Shown one piece after another: positions 1 to 9,217 of a stretch of 64,000 nucleotides of DNA (the stretch's first letter is position 1; every line of letters starts with the position of its first letter). The stretch spans positions 31,873 through 95,872 of the forward strand of contig CACZZL010000014.1 of NCBI GenBank assembly GCA_902785605.1, given 5' to 3'. The translations under genes were made by a program, and so were the position numbers. The DNA is from an uncultured Bacteroidales bacterium. Lineage in GTDB: Bacteria; Bacteroidota; Bacteroidia; Bacteroidales; Paludibacteraceae. The notes beneath the pieces are model-generated. The model was not told where the DNA came from. It saw nothing but the letters and a program-made list of their open reading frames with translations, and made no database searches.

Positions 1-1
1 T

Positions 2-538
2 GCTGAAGAAGCCGAACAGGTTGACATAGAGGCGGAGCCGGAGATAACGACATCCAAGAAAGCCTCTATTCTTCTCGAACTATCATGCGCTCCCTCAATC
101 ATGATTCCGTTTTCTCCTTTCGGAAATGCCGCCATAGACCTGCTCGCCGGAACACATCATATCAAGGATAGACATATCTTTATTGGAGCCGGAGTGGGAT
201 ATCATGGTTATTTCCAGGATGGCTGCTCCTATAACTTTTTGCCAATAGAGGCCAAACTGTCTGTCCCGTTCATGGAAGCCACGCATGCTCCTGTTTTCGG
301 TATCGCACTCGGATATGGTGTCGCGCTCAGCAAGGACTATATAGGGGGTATATATACCGGCATCGATTTCGGCTATAGATATCAGATCAATCCGAAATCC
401 GCTTTAGCTGTTATGGTTTTTGCTTCGTTTCAGCAGGCAAGGCTCAATACGACCGTGACCATCGATGGTAATACCTATACGCATAAAGCAGGTCGCAATT
501 TTGTCTCACCGGGCATCAAATTTGCATTGTTCTTCTAA
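2..538 (+). CDS. C-terminal part of an outer-membrane beta-barrel-like protein (5' end outside window)
   Basis: The reading frame is open from the first bases of the window, so the start codon lies upstream; 178 residues are visible. The sequence alternates short hydrophobic and aromatic strands separated by polar turns (for example IFIGAGVGYHGYF and GGIYTGIDFGYRYQI) and ends in the aromatic run KFALFF. That is the pattern of a small outer-membrane beta-barrel ending on a C-terminal aromatic residue. No catalytic motif is visible, and I do not recognise a named family. An ATG at 101 lies in the same frame, but upstream codons remain open and read like normal protein, so I do not take it as the start. 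The next gene follows 14 bases later on the same strand. Confidence 0.6.
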   Translation, partial: AEEAEQVDIEAEPEITTSKKASILLELSCAPSIMIPFSPFGNAAIDLLAGTHHIKDRHIFIGAGVGYHGYFQDGCSYNFLPIEAKLSVPFMEATHAPVFGIALGYGVALSKDYIGGIYTGIDFGYRYQINPKSALAVMVFASFQQARLNTTVTIDGNTYTHKAGRNFVSPGIKFALFF

Positions 539-552
539 TACCCTCATCCTGT

Positions 553-735
553 ATGGCGAAAAAACAGCCGCGTGAACATAGAATCTCCATCTTGCTTAAC
601 GAAAGCGAACTGCGGGCATTGGAGCGTTTTTGCGGCAAGTACGATGTGGCGAACCGCAGCCGACTGATTCGCGAAACACTCATGCGCGCCATCCTCAAAC
701 AGATGGACAATGACCAGCCGACACTCTTTGATTAA
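553..735 (+). CDS. Small ribbon-helix-helix type protein, 60 aa
   Basis: This 60-residue protein has the layout of a ribbon-helix-helix DNA-binding fold: a short beta strand (HRISILLNESEL), a first helix (ESELRALERFCGKYD) and a second helix (RSRLIRETLMRAIL) with basic residues at its N-terminus. Proteins of this shape are usually dimeric repressors, antitoxins or plasmid-type regulators. No toxin-like partner lies next to it: upstream is a barrel-like membrane protein 14 bases away, downstream the convergent rpoD. The tail QPTLFD is hydrophilic and may be disordered. The fold call is by pattern only, and the regulated target is unknown. Confidence 0.6.
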   Translation: MAKKQPREHRISILLNESELRALERFCGKYDVANRSRLIRETLMRAILKQMDNDQPTLFD

Positions 736-751
736 ATGTCAAACAGCCAAT

Positions 752-779
752 AAAAAACGCCTCCCGAAAAGGAGGCGTT
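752..779 (-). terminator. Rho-independent terminator of rpoD
   Basis: The arms AACGCCTCC (756-764) and GGAGGCGTT (771-779) are perfectly complementary around a 6-base loop. On the minus strand the hairpin is followed by a T-run (A-run 752-757 on the plus strand), which suits rpoD. It may also stop read-through from the plus-strand genes. Confidence 0.85.
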
Positions 780-785
780 GCCATA

Positions 786-822
786 ACTTTAGCCAATAAC
801 CTTTAGCCTTTAGCCATTAGTT
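786..822 (+). repeat. Heptanucleotide array (TTTAGCC / ATAACCT units)
   Basis: About five units of period 7, C-rich on the plus strand, sit between the rpoD stop and its terminator. They would be transcribed in the rpoD 3' untranslated region. Confidence 0.7.
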
Positions 823-829
823 ATTGCAA

Positions 830-1690
830 TCATCCAAGGTAAGTCTGTAGTATGTGACTACGTTGACCGGAGTTCAGTTTCTTGATTGCTTTCTCTTTGA
901 TCTGACGCACACGTTCGCGGGTGAGATGCAGCTCATCGCCAATCTCTTCCAGCGTCTTTTCCGGTGTGCCGATACCAAAGAACTTACGCAAAATGTCCGC
1001 CTCACGTGGGGTGAGTGTGGCCAGCGCACGGCTGATCTCGGTAGAGAGCGACTCGTTGATAAGGCCACGGTCCGCATTCGGCGAATCTTCGTTGACCATC
1101 ACGTCGATCAGACTATTGTCCTCTCCTTCTACAAACGGCGCATCGACACTCACGTGACGACCGGACATCTTCAGCGTCTCTGCAATCTTGTCAACCGGCA
1201 TATCCAGCTCTTCCGCCAACTCCTCCGCACTCGGCTTGCGTTCGTGCTCCTGCTCGAAACGTTGATAAGCTTTGTTGATCTTGTTGAGCGAACCAACCTG
1301 GTTCAGCGGCAGACGTACAATACGGCTCTGCTCTGCTAATGCCTGAAGAATAGACTGACGAATCCACCATACTGCGTACGAGATAAACTTGAAACCACGT
1401 GTCTCATCGAATTTCTCTGCGGCCTTGATCAAACCTAAGTTACCTTCATTAATCAAATCCGGCAAACTCAATCCTTGATTCTGATACTGCTTGGCTACAG
1501 ATACTACAAAACGTAGGTTGCTTTTGGTCAGTTTCTCTAATGCAGCACGGTCTCCGTTTCGGATACGACCGGCCAGTTCCACTTCTTCCTCCACCGAAAT
1601 CAAATCCTCACGACCTATCTCCTGAAGATACTTGTCGAGAGAAGCAGACTCACGGTTGGTGATTGATTTTGTAATTTTTAATTGACGCAT
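830..1690 (-). CDS. rpoD: Primary sigma factor RpoD (sigma-70 family, Bacteroidetes short form)
   Basis: This is the housekeeping sigma subunit that directs RNA polymerase to TTTG/TAnnTTTG promoters. Its 286 residues are the usual length in Bacteroidetes, which lack the acidic region 1.1. Region 1.2 begins near residue 15 ([12 protein letters not shown]). Region 2 spans about 62-118, with the core-binding [16 protein letters not shown] and the promoter-melting [16 protein letters not shown]. Region 3 follows. Region 4.2 carries the helix-turn-helix [18 protein letters not shown] near residues 247-265. Directly before the ATG the message can fold a 6-bp hairpin (CTTAAC/GTTAAG, 1693-1708), and a 7-bp repeat array precedes that. 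I could not find a clean TAnnTTTG promoter between this gene and the upstream tRNA, so the two may be co-transcribed. Confidence 0.97.
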   Translation of the reverse strand: MRQLKITKSITNRESASLDKYLQEIGREDLISVEEEVELAGRIRNGDRAALEKLTKSNLRFVVSVAKQYQNQGLSLPDLINEGNLGLIKAAEKFDETRGFKFISYAVWWIRQSILQALAEQSRIVRLPLNQVGSLNKINKAYQRFEQEHERKPSAEELAEELDMPVDKIAETLKMSGRHVSVDAPFVEGEDNSLIDVMVNEDSPNADRGLINESLSTEISRALATLTPREADILRKFFGIGTPEKTLEEIGDELHLTRERVRQIKEKAIKKLNSGQRSHILQTYLG

Positions 1691-1707
1691 GTCTTAACTT
1701 TTGTTAA

Positions 1708-1740
1708 GAGTTTAGAGTTTAAAGTTTAGAGTTTAGAGAA
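1708..1740 (-). repeat. Heptanucleotide array (GAGTTTA units)
   Basis: Five near-identical units of period 7 lie in the rpoD leader. This is one of the few arrays whose C-rich strand is the minus strand (TAAACTC). Confidence 0.75.
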
Positions 1741-1786
1741 GTTTGTGAGTTTATGAGTAGCAAGTTATGCAGACTAATACCTATAT

Positions 1787-1845
1787 AACTTTCAACTTTC
1801 CACTAGAAGACTTCTTTCAACTTTCAACTTTCAACTCTCAACTAT
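1787..1845 (+). repeat. Heptanucleotide array (CTTTCAA / CTCTCAA units)
   Basis: Two blocks of CTTTCAA-type units (1787-1803 and 1811-1845) lie between rpoD and tRNA-Arg. The same unit recurs near 6.6 kb and 12.5 kb. Confidence 0.8.
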
Positions 1846-1851
1846 ATTCAG

Positions 1852-1925
1852 TGATCCGGTCGGGATTCGAACCCGAGACCCACAGCTTAGAAGGCTGTTG
1901 CTCTATCCAGCTGAGCTACCGGACC
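1852..1925 (-). tRNA. tRNA-Arg (anticodon TCT)
   Basis: A full cloverleaf is visible on the minus strand. The acceptor stem GGTCCGG pairs with CCGGATC (one G-T wobble), T8 and A9 are present, and the anticodon stem ACAGC/GCTGT encloses the loop CTTCTAA with anticodon TCT. The T-arm is TCGGG-TTCGAAT-CCCGA and the discriminator base is A. CCA is not encoded. It has its own strong promoter upstream (1974-2005). Confidence 0.95.
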
Positions 1926-1973
1926 CGGAGCGTAGGCACACAAAAACTGTGCCTACTAAGGCAAAATAGGGCG

Positions 1974-2005
1974 CAAAGGTACTGCTTTTTTTTGATATAC
2001 GCAAA
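1974..2005 (-). promoter_or_regulatory. Bacteroidetes sigma promoter for tRNA-Arg
   Basis: On the minus strand the -33 TTTG (2002-2005) and the -7 TACCTTTG (1974-1981) are separated by exactly 20 bp. This matches the published Bacteroides consensus. The -33 continues as TTTGCGTATATC. Confidence 0.85.
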
Positions 2006-2041
2006 TAAAATCGTACTTTTTTGCGTTTTTAGTGCTCTTTT

Positions 2042-2356
2042 TTATAAAAGAACATCAAAAAGCTGTGCCAAATCCTGCTTACGGCATGCTCCTACGTGAC
2101 GGTTTACCAACTCGCCGTTGTTGAAGAACAACATCGTCGGGATGTTCATGATACCGTACTCTTCGCAAGTGTCCGGGTTATCATCTACATTCAGTTTACC
2201 TACCACCACTTTGCCGTCATACTCGTTGGAGAGCTCCTCCAGAATCGGAAGCATCATCTTACACGGGCCGCACCAAGCTGCCCAGAAATCAACGACTACC
2301 GGTTTGCCTGACGCAATCACATCCTTGATGTTAGCGTCTGTAATTTCTACTGTCAT
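2042..2356 (-). CDS. trxA: Thioredoxin
   Basis: A 104-residue cytoplasmic thioredoxin reduces protein disulphides through the redox-active WCGPC motif, seen here as FWAAWCGPCKMM near residues 25-36. The cis-proline loop MNIPTMLFF is also present, and the length is normal for a single-domain thioredoxin. Its start codon overlaps the stop of clpC in an ATGA arrangement (2353-2356), so the two are translationally coupled. Pairing a thioredoxin with a Clp ATPase suggests shared expression under protein-damage stress, but that is inference. Confidence 0.96.
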   Translation of the reverse strand: MTVEITDANIKDVIASGKPVVVDFWAAWCGPCKMMLPILEELSNEYDGKVVVGKLNVDDNPDTCEEYGIMNIPTMLFFNNGELVNRHVGACRKQDLAQLFDVLL

Positions 2357-4644
2357 ACTGTTTGTTGTTTTATGTTTTTTATTGTGATTCGTTTTTGGTT
2401 GGGTCGGCGGAGCAAAATGTCCGTCAGCGGATCTTCCAGATACGTCTGCACCGCCCGTTTGACAGGACGGGCACCGTTCTTGGTGTCATAACTCTTCTCC
2501 ACCAACTGTCCCACCACTTCAGAGGTGACACTCAGTTGGTGTCCCTGTGTCCGCATACGTTGTTGCAGCATACTGATCTCAATGCGCACGATCTGGTTAA
2601 TGGTCTCACGGCTCAGCGGTTCGAACGTCACTACATTGTCAATTCGGTTGACGAACTCCGGCGGGAACTGTTTCTGCAGCGCTTTGAGCAGCGTCTTATT
2701 CACCTCTTTCTGGCTCATCTCACCGGAACCGAAACCGACACCGCCTCCGAACTCCTGCAACTGGCGTGTGCCGACATTGCTCGTGAGTACGATGATCGTG
2801 TTCTTGAAATCAACCACCTTACCCTGCCGGTCGGTCAGACGGCCTTCGTCCAACACCTGCAGCAGCACGTTGAAGATATCGGGATGCGCTTTCTCGATCT
2901 CGTCAAACAGCACAATGGAGTAGGGCTTGCGTCGCACAGCTTCGGTCAACTTGCCGCCGTCTTCATGCGCTACATATCCCGGAGGCGCGCCTACGAGCAG
3001 GCTCACCGCGTGCTTCTCCATATACTCTGACATATCGAACCGGATCATCGCATCCTTGCTACCGAACAACTCTTCTGCCAGACACTGTGCCAGATACGTC
3101 TTACCCACACCGGTCTGGCCGAGGAAGAAGAACGAACCGATTGGTCGTTTGGGGTCTCTCAATCCCAACCGGCTGCGTTGGATCGCACGCACGACTGTCT
3201 CTACCGCTTTGTCCTGCCCGATGATCTTGCGCTTGAGCACTTCCGCCATCGTTCGCAGACGTTCGGTCTCGGCGGTCGCCACACGTTGTACGGGCACACC
3301 GCTCATCATACTCACGACGCCGGCTACATCATCCGTGGTGATCGTGTAGGCCTCTCCTTCCAATTCACCCTTCGCTTGTTGGCGTGCGTGACTGCGGGCA
3401 CCGGCCTCGTCCATGACGTCAATCGCTTTGTCCGGGAATGCGCGGTCGGTCAGGTATCGCTCACTCATGCTCACACAAGCCTTGAGCACCTCTTCTGTGT
3501 ACACCACATGGTGGTACTGTGCGTAGTGAAGGCTGAGGCGGGCAAGGATATTCAAGGTCTCTTCGGTCGTCGTCGGACGTACTTGCACTTTCTGGAAACG
3601 GCGTTCGAGTGCCCCGTCTTTCTCAATTGACTTGGCGTACTCAGCTGTAGTGGTAGCCCCAATACACTGCACTTCACCGCGGGCCAGCGCCGGCTTGAGG
3701 ATATTAGCTGCATCGAGCGAACCCGATGCGTTGCCGGCTCCGATGATCGTGTGGATCTCGTCAATGAACAAGATCACCTCGGGATGGTTCTTCAACTCAG
3801 AGAGCACGTTCTTCATGCGCTCCTCAAACTGACCGCGGTACGTAGTACCGGCTACCATTGACGCCAAATCGAGTGTCACAATACGTTTACCGTGCAACGC
3901 ACCCGTCGTGTCGTCCTGAATACGCAGCGCCAGCCCTTCCACAATAGCCGACTTGCCCACACCGGGCTCGCCGATCAAAATGGGGTTGTTCTTCTTACGT
4001 CGACTTAATATCTGCACCACGCGTTCTATCTCAGTCTCGCGTCCCACTACCGGATCGAGCTGTTTGAGCTCAGCCAACTTGGTCAGATCACGACCGTACT
4101 TGTCCAACGCGGTCGTCGTACCGGCTGCTTTCTTGTTGTTCTGCAGCGGTTTCTGCGGCTGCCAGTCACCGTCTTCCACATCCCCCATCTGCTGTGCGCT
4201 GTTACTCGGCGCATTCGTGCGGAACTGTGGCTGACCGTAGATGCCTACCAACTGCTGGTAATTGATATTCCACGTGTTCTCCAGATACGCGGCAGCTATG
4301 TTCAACTCCTCGCGCATGATGGCCAACAGCAGATGAGCCGAACCGACAGCTTCCGCTCTGTACTCGCGGCTGATGCTCTCCGCAATGCGTAAGATACGAT
4401 CTGCATGCGCACTGCGTTGCACCGGTTCGATCATAGCGTGGTTTTGACGTAAACTCTCGTCCAGATATGCCTTCGCCTCCTCCGGCTTGAACGAGGTCTG
4501 ACACAGCAAATCATAAGCCGTGCCTTCCCCTAACCGCAGAATACCCAACAGCAAGTGCTCCGGCTCAACGGTCTTGTTGAGCAGACGCTCTGCCTCCTCT
4601 TGGGCATAGACGATGATCTTGTTTAAGTTCTGTGTTACTATCAT
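2353..4644 (-). CDS. clpC: ClpC-type AAA+ protease-associated unfoldase with a shortened middle domain
   Basis: This ATP-driven unfoldase would feed proteins to ClpP. It has a ClpN double repeat (about 1-145) and AAA-1 with Walker A GEPGVGKS (225-232) and Walker B ILFIDEIH near 291. AAA-2 has Walker A GQTGVGKT (509-516), Walker [13 protein letters not shown] and a ClpB-D2-type C-terminus. At 763 residues it is shorter than usual ClpC. Only about 30 residues separate EAGARSHA from the SGVPV motif, so the coiled middle domain with its UVR motif, normally the adaptor-binding site, is essentially missing. It lies 14 bases after the porin gene and overlaps trxA by 4 bases, so all three could share a message. 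Confidence 0.93.
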   Translation of the reverse strand: MIVTQNLNKIIVYAQEEAERLLNKTVEPEHLLLGILRLGEGTAYDLLCQTSFKPEEAKAYLDESLRQNHAMIEPVQRSAHADRILRIAESISREYRAEAVGSAHLLLAIMREELNIAAAYLENTWNINYQQLVGIYGQPQFRTNAPSNSAQQMGDVEDGDWQPQKPLQNNKKAAGTTTALDKYGRDLTKLAELKQLDPVVGRETEIERVVQILSRRKKNNPILIGEPGVGKSAIVEGLALRIQDDTTGALHGKRIVTLDLASMVAGTTYRGQFEERMKNVLSELKNHPEVILFIDEIHTIIGAGNASGSLDAANILKPALARGEVQCIGATTTAEYAKSIEKDGALERRFQKVQVRPTTTEETLNILARLSLHYAQYHHVVYTEEVLKACVSMSERYLTDRAFPDKAIDVMDEAGARSHARQQAKGELEGEAYTITTDDVAGVVSMMSGVPVQRVATAETERLRTMAEVLKRKIIGQDKAVETVVRAIQRSRLGLRDPKRPIGSFFFLGQTGVGKTYLAQCLAEELFGSKDAMIRFDMSEYMEKHAVSLLVGAPPGYVAHEDGGKLTEAVRRKPYSIVLFDEIEKAHPDIFNVLLQVLDEGRLTDRQGKVVDFKNTIIVLTSNVGTRQLQEFGGGVGFGSGEMSQKEVNKTLLKALQKQFPPEFVNRIDNVVTFEPLSRETINQIVRIEISMLQQRMRTQGHQLSVTSEVVGQLVEKSYDTKNGARPVKRAVQTYLEDPLTDILLRRPNQKRITIKNIKQQTV

Positions 4645-4658
4645 ATAAATCCTAACTC

Positions 4659-6602
4659 CTAGTTATAAAAGTGCCAAGCCAGGCCTGCGCGGAACACATC
4701 TCGGTTGGTCGGGTAGCCGGGCATGGTCAAATATCCTGTGTTGTTCTTAAAGAACCAATAACTGACATGTTGGTAATGCGCAAAGAAGCGCAAGCGGATC
4801 GAACGTACATAGAAATTGGCATATACGTTCATCCATGGGTAGTTTCCTACCGTTTCTGTCTGCTGCGTGGCATAAAGCCCCGTGGACGGACAGAGCACCG
4901 GTGCGTGGTACTTGGTGAAGTACCGTAAATCCACACCGATCTGGGCATCCAGCGCCCGGAACCAGGTTCCGTGGTAGTACAGCCGATGCTGTAGAATAAC
5001 CAGCGGAACAGGTAACACGCTGTCGTTGGTGGAGTGCTGAATGACTGCGCGGTTCTCTAAATTAATCCACGGCGTGGTCAAGTCCACTCCTGCGTCCCCG
5101 GTCAAGATCTGTACATTGCCTCCGTACTGGCGGGGACACCAGTCCGAAGCAGAGAAATAAATAGGACGGGTCTGATTCTCGAAACTGAAGTCCAGTCTCA
5201 ACTTGACCCATTTGGTGGGGTAGGCGACCGTTGCTCCTCCCAGGAAACGGTACGTGAACTTGAAATCGTTCTCCCACCGGATATGGTTAGAGCGGTAGTG
5301 CTGTAAGTACCAACTCGGTTTCTCGCTCTTCGCATAAGCGCGCGCAGCGATAATAAACGGATACTTACCGGCCATGAACTTCGTCTCCAAACGGCCGTTC
5401 ACGTCAAACTCACCGATCTTATATCCCACCACGCACACTTTGCCTTCCACGTTGTAGTGCACGTGCGTACCGCTGTGTTTGTGCAACGCACCTCCGACAT
5501 ACGTATTGTTCGTCCATTTGTAGTCGTAGATGCTGTCGTATGGAACCGTGTCGTTCAAGAACCGTTGGCACTCGTTCATCGCAAACGCGGTGATACCGAA
5601 CTTGAGTTTGGTATTATACGCCTCGCAGAACGTGACCGCGATCGTGTTGCGAATGGTCAGCACATCGGTCGAATCGTGCGTCTTGCTCTGGTCGTAATAC
5701 GTGGTATCATAAAAATCCTGATTCGCCGTCTTCTCAATATACCTACGATTAGAGTTATTAGTCTCGAACACATGACTGAATGTCAGCAACGGGATATACT
5801 CTACCTTGATCGTATCTTTTTTAATTCGCCGTCCGTCCTCAATCACATAAACCGAATCATGATACTCCCGCTCCGTGGAGATGGCGTACTGGTTATGCAG
5901 GTAGCCGCTCAAATACCGATAGCCGGTCATGGCGTTCATCTTCACCGGTAAGTCTTCGGCACTCAGACTTCCGCCTAACTGGCTCACATCCCGTAAACCT
6001 CCGTTGTCGAACGAACTGAGCTTACTCCATCCGAACGCTGCATGCATACTGTAATGCGCACCGGTGTAACTGCCCCATACCGATCCGCGGAACAGCTTTC
6101 CGGCTGTGTTGGCATAGTGACCGATCGAATTGAGGTAGTCCATCTCCACTCCTAAGTTCAGCCGTTTGCTCAAGTTGCCGGTGAACAGAAAATCCACGTC
6201 GTTCTCCTCGTGTGCGCTCACAAAACCTTTCTTGTACGCCACCGTCGAATACGGCGTAGTGGTGTTGAAAAAACGTTGCTGCTGAGGCGTGACTACATAA
6301 GGCGCCAAGCTCCATGCAAACGGGTCGTCTATCGTACGCACGCGGTCATTGATGATGCGGCTCTCGATAGGCGAAACCAGCACGTTGCCATTAGTCACAC
6401 TGCTCATCGAGTACAACTGCTGCACATCGACGTCGTGGAAATTGAGTGTGGCCGTGTCGGTGAACACCACCGTATCCGCCACCGCAGTGTAACCCGGCAT
6501 CTGCCACGTATGCACAATAGTCGGTGTACGCGGCTGTTTGGCAGCGGCCACAATGGTCGCTGCCAACAGCACTAATACTATTAAAAGTCTTTTAACTTTC
6601 AA
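4659..6602 (-). CDS. Putative outer-membrane porin (Porin_10 type)
   Basis: This 647-residue exported protein starts with a signal peptide (KRLLIVLVLLAATIVAAA) and then shows dozens of alternating amphipathic strands typical of a large outer-membrane barrel. It ends in an aromatic-terminated strand (DVFRAGLAWHFYN). Length and overall character match the Bacteroidetes putative porin family (Porin_10). No TonB plug or SusC-type motif is visible, so passive diffusion is the likeliest mode. Its ATG lies just after a CTTTCAA heptad array, 50 bases downstream of the GH57 gene, and clpC follows 14 bases later. The substrate is unknown; the glycogen operon upstream does not by itself make it a maltodextrin porin. 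Confidence 0.8.
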   Translation of the reverse strand: MKVKRLLIVLVLLAATIVAAAKQPRTPTIVHTWQMPGYTAVADTVVFTDTATLNFHDVDVQQLYSMSSVTNGNVLVSPIESRIINDRVRTIDDPFAWSLAPYVVTPQQQRFFNTTTPYSTVAYKKGFVSAHEENDVDFLFTGNLSKRLNLGVEMDYLNSIGHYANTAGKLFRGSVWGSYTGAHYSMHAAFGWSKLSSFDNGGLRDVSQLGGSLSAEDLPVKMNAMTGYRYLSGYLHNQYAISTEREYHDSVYVIEDGRRIKKDTIKVEYIPLLTFSHVFETNNSNRRYIEKTANQDFYDTTYYDQSKTHDSTDVLTIRNTIAVTFCEAYNTKLKFGITAFAMNECQRFLNDTVPYDSIYDYKWTNNTYVGGALHKHSGTHVHYNVEGKVCVVGYKIGEFDVNGRLETKFMAGKYPFIIAARAYAKSEKPSWYLQHYRSNHIRWENDFKFTYRFLGGATVAYPTKWVKLRLDFSFENQTRPIYFSASDWCPRQYGGNVQILTGDAGVDLTTPWINLENRAVIQHSTNDSVLPVPLVILQHRLYYHGTWFRALDAQIGVDLRYFTKYHAPVLCPSTGLYATQQTETVGNYPWMNVYANFYVRSIRLRFFAHYQHVSYWFFKNNTGYLTMPGYPTNRDVFRAGLAWHFYN

Positions 6603-6659
6603 CTAAACTACTTTCAACTATAAGACTTCTCTCAACTCTCAACTTTCAACTCTCAACTT
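6594..6659 (+). repeat. Heptanucleotide array (CTTTCAA / CTCTCAA units)
   Basis: Units of period 7 fill the gap between the GH57 amylase stop and the porin start and run into the first porin codons. Orientation is C-rich on the plus strand although both genes are on the minus strand. Confidence 0.8.
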
Positions 6660-7918
6660 TTTTTCTTCAACTTCGCTTGAAGAACTTGAATCTCCTCCTC
6701 CTGATTGCGGATAGTCTTGAGCAACTCGTTCAATTCTTCGTTCTCGATCGTTGTCGGATATTGCTCCTCTACCGTCTGCAGGAAGTCAGACAGCACGTTC
6801 ATGTAGTTGATGAACGCATCGTAAGCCGATTCATACTGCGTCTCGCCTTGGTCGATGTGGTTCATGTAGTGCAGATAGTTCACATCCTGCAGACGGAGCC
6901 AGTTGGTCTTCAGGCTCTTGTCCTGGCACAGGTGTACACGCTCTGCTACAGCGAACAACTTATGAATAGCCTCTTGCTGCAGGTCATTACCGGCGTAAAC
7001 GCTCAGGTCTTTCGCCTCTCCGCTCCATGTCAACGGATACGGACTCGACAGTACGTCGTTAGCAGCCAGTTTCTTGGCAGCCTCAGCCGGGGTCATGAAG
7101 CCCATCTCACGCTCCAATGCATAGTACGGTAGCGCCTTGAGGAAATCGAAGATACCCGTTCCTGCATTCTGACGAACACCGAACGTCTCGGCGCCTACCC
7201 AGATATTGACGATCTCGTCCTCTGCAGGCAGAGACTGCAACATGTTCGCATATTTCTCCGCATCCATCGGGAAATTAGCCCAATTGGGGTCCGAGAAATG
7301 GAAACTCAACTCGTCGCTGAGATTGGTGTTGCGCAGCAGCACTTTCATCTTCGGTGCACCGGCCGACTGATACAGATGATTCGGGGTCTTCCAACTGATG
7401 ATATGCTTGGCACCTTCGGTGAGCATCACCTTATAACCCATCTTGTTCAACTGATAAGCGGTCTCATCCGTGTACAGCAACTCGGTGTTCCAAATAGTGG
7501 TAGCTTTCACACCGAAAATCGACTCCAGCAACTCAGCCTGTTTCTTGAACTGCTCTTTCATCTCGCTCTCGTTGTACTCCGATGCCAGCGAATAACTGTA
7601 CGGGGTAGCCAGGAACTCAACGCACTTGGTAGCTGCCAACTCCTTGAGGATATCAATCATCTCAGGGTTGAACTGCTCGAACATCTCAATCATCGTTCCG
7701 CTTACGCTCAATGCGCAGTGGAATTTGCCTTTGCTCAACTTGATCATGTCATTGATAGTCTGGCAGAGCGGCATGTAGGAGGTTTGAACAAGCCAGTTAA
7801 CATGTTCCTCGGTAGCCATGTCATCGTAGTAGTAATGATCATGACCGATTTCGAAGAAACGATAGCGCTTCAGACGATATGGGCTGTGCATCTGGAAGCA
7901 GAAACATATATTTTTCAT
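6653..7918 (-). CDS. Glycoside hydrolase family 57 alpha-amylase-type enzyme
   Basis: This 421-residue protein has no signal peptide and matches the GH57 alpha-amylase type found in Bacteroides glycogen/starch operons. The N-terminal FCFQMHSPYRLKRY holds the histidine expected in GH57 region 1. The later IWNTELLYTDE places Glu146 as the candidate nucleophile; this residue is assigned by motif position only. The last 35 residues (from about 385) form a charged coiled-coil tail. It is the third gene of an operon with a debranching enzyme and a GT4 glycosyltransferase, so intracellular breakdown or remodelling of glycogen-like glucan is likely. A 36-base AT-rich heptad array separates it from the upstream glycosyltransferase. 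Confidence 0.88.
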   Translation of the reverse strand: MKNICFCFQMHSPYRLKRYRFFEIGHDHYYYDDMATEEHVNWLVQTSYMPLCQTINDMIKLSKGKFHCALSVSGTMIEMFEQFNPEMIDILKELAATKCVEFLATPYSYSLASEYNESEMKEQFKKQAELLESIFGVKATTIWNTELLYTDETAYQLNKMGYKVMLTEGAKHIISWKTPNHLYQSAGAPKMKVLLRNTNLSDELSFHFSDPNWANFPMDAEKYANMLQSLPAEDEIVNIWVGAETFGVRQNAGTGIFDFLKALPYYALEREMGFMTPAEAAKKLAANDVLSSPYPLTWSGEAKDLSVYAGNDLQQEAIHKLFAVAERVHLCQDKSLKTNWLRLQDVNYLHYMNHIDQGETQYESAYDAFINYMNVLSDFLQTVEEQYPTTIENEELNELLKTIRNQEEEIQVLQAKLKKKS

Positions 7919-7953
7919 AATCTTAATTTTTAATTCTTAATTTTTAATTTTGA
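7918..7953. repeat. AT-rich heptanucleotide array (TTAATTT units)
   Basis: Five units of period 7 (TTAATTT with single changes) fill the 36-base gap between the GT4 and GH57 genes. Confidence 0.7.
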
Positions 7954-7954
7954 A

Positions 7955-9217
7955 TTACAACGTATGATTGATCACACCGTCATAGATTCTACGCACTTTC
8001 AGTCCTGCGTCAGACCACTTGATGTTGTTGACTTCCTCCATACCCAGCTCGTGCAGACTCTTGTACATCGCCGGGTACTTGACAATGGCGTAGATCGCAT
8101 CGGCCATGGCATCAATGTCCCAATAGTCGGTCTTAATAGCGTGTTGCAGAATCTCTGCACAACCGGATTGGTGACTGATGATTGACGGACAGCCGACTTG
8201 CATAGCCTCCAACGGACTGATACCGAACGGCTCACTCACGGACGGCATGATATACACGTCACTCATCGCCAGCATCTCCTGTACCTGCTTGCCGCGCATG
8301 AAGCCCGGGAAGTGGAACTTGTCGGCGATACCGCGTTTGGCTACGAGATCAATCATCTCCGCCATCTTGTCACCGCTACCGGCCATCACGAAACGAACAC
8401 CGTCCGTCTTGCTCAGCACGCGCGCTGCGGCTTCCACAAAGTACTCCGGTCCTTTCTGCATCGTGATACGGCCGAGGAACGTAACCAGCTTGTCCTTGCG
8501 CTCCGGCTTGGTGAACTCTTCCGGATGAGCCAAAGGCTCAACGGCGTTGTGCACCGTGCTCACTTTGCGCGGATCAATACCGTATTTCTCAATGACCGTG
8601 TTACGCGTCAAGTTACTTACACAGATGATGTGGTTCGCCTCCTCCATACCGCGTTTCTCAATAGCGAACACGGTCGGGTTCACATTACCACGGCTTCTGT
8701 CAAAGTCCGTTGCATGAACGTGAATAACGAGCGGCTTACCGCTGATCTGTTTTGCGAACACACCGGCCGGATAAGTCAACCAGTCGTGGCTGTGGATGAT
8801 ATCAAAATCCAGACTGTGTGCTAACACACTCGCTACAGCCTCGTAGTTACCGATCTCTTCAATCAGGTTATCCGGATAACGGCCCGAGAAACTGATGCAG
8901 CCCAGATCATCCGTCCCGATACGACGGTAGTCGTAATGAATACCGTTGCGGAAATGGAAATACTCTTCGGGGCTCATCTTGCCCTCCATACGCTGCTTGA
9001 CGTAGTCGTAACTGTTCTCTTTCCAAACAACCGGGATACTGTTGGCACCGATGATGCGCAGGAAAGACTGATCCTCGTCGCCCCATGGTTTCGGGATAAC
9101 GAACGTGATCTCCATGTCTTTCTGCTCGCTCATACCGCGCGTCAGACCGTAACTGGCTGTTCCTAAACCACCTAAGATATGGGGAGGAAACTCCCAACCG
9201 AACATTAACGCTTTCAT
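7955..9217 (-). CDS. GT4-family glycosyltransferase, glycogen-synthase-like
   Basis: This 420-residue cytoplasmic glycosyltransferase has a GT-B fold. The N-terminal nucleotide-sugar loop appears as FPPHILGGLGTASYGL, the second Rossmann half begins around VTFLGRITMQKGPEYFVEAA, and the retaining GT4 signature is EPFGISPLEAMQ near residue 330. The N-terminal KALMFGWEFPPHILGGLG resembles starch/glycogen synthases (the GGLG loop). In Bacteroides this gene sits between a GH57 amylase and a debranching enzyme, as here, so glucan chain elongation is the best guess; the donor (ADP- or UDP-glucose) cannot be read from sequence. Its start overlaps the debranching gene by 4 bases (ATGA). Confidence 0.88.
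   Translation of the reverse strand: MKALMFGWEFPPHILGGLGTASYGLTRGMSEQKDMEITFVIPKPWGDEDQSFLRIIGANSIPVVWKENSYDYVKQRMEGKMSPEEYFHFRNGIHYDYRRIGTDDLGCISFSGRYPDNLIEEIGNYEAVASVLAHSLDFDIIHSHDWLTYPAGVFAKQISGKPLVIHVHATDFDRSRGNVNPTVFAIEKRGMEEANHIICVSNLTRNTVIEKYGIDPRKVSTVHNAVEPLAHPEEFTKPERKDKLVTFLGRITMQKGPEYFVEAAARVLSKTDGVRFVMAGSGDKMAEMIDLVAKRGIADKFHFPGFMRGKQVQEMLAMSDVYIMPSVSEPFGISPLEAMQVGCPSIISHQSGCAEILQHAIKTDYWDIDAMADAIYAIVKYPAMYKSLHELGMEEVNNIKWSDAGLKVRRIYDGVINHTL

Noticed and set aside
4659-6602. SusC/TonB-dependent receptor for the large outer-membrane protein
   Set aside because: There is no TonB box, plug domain or SusD neighbour, and the length is too short; a Porin_10-type barrel fits better.
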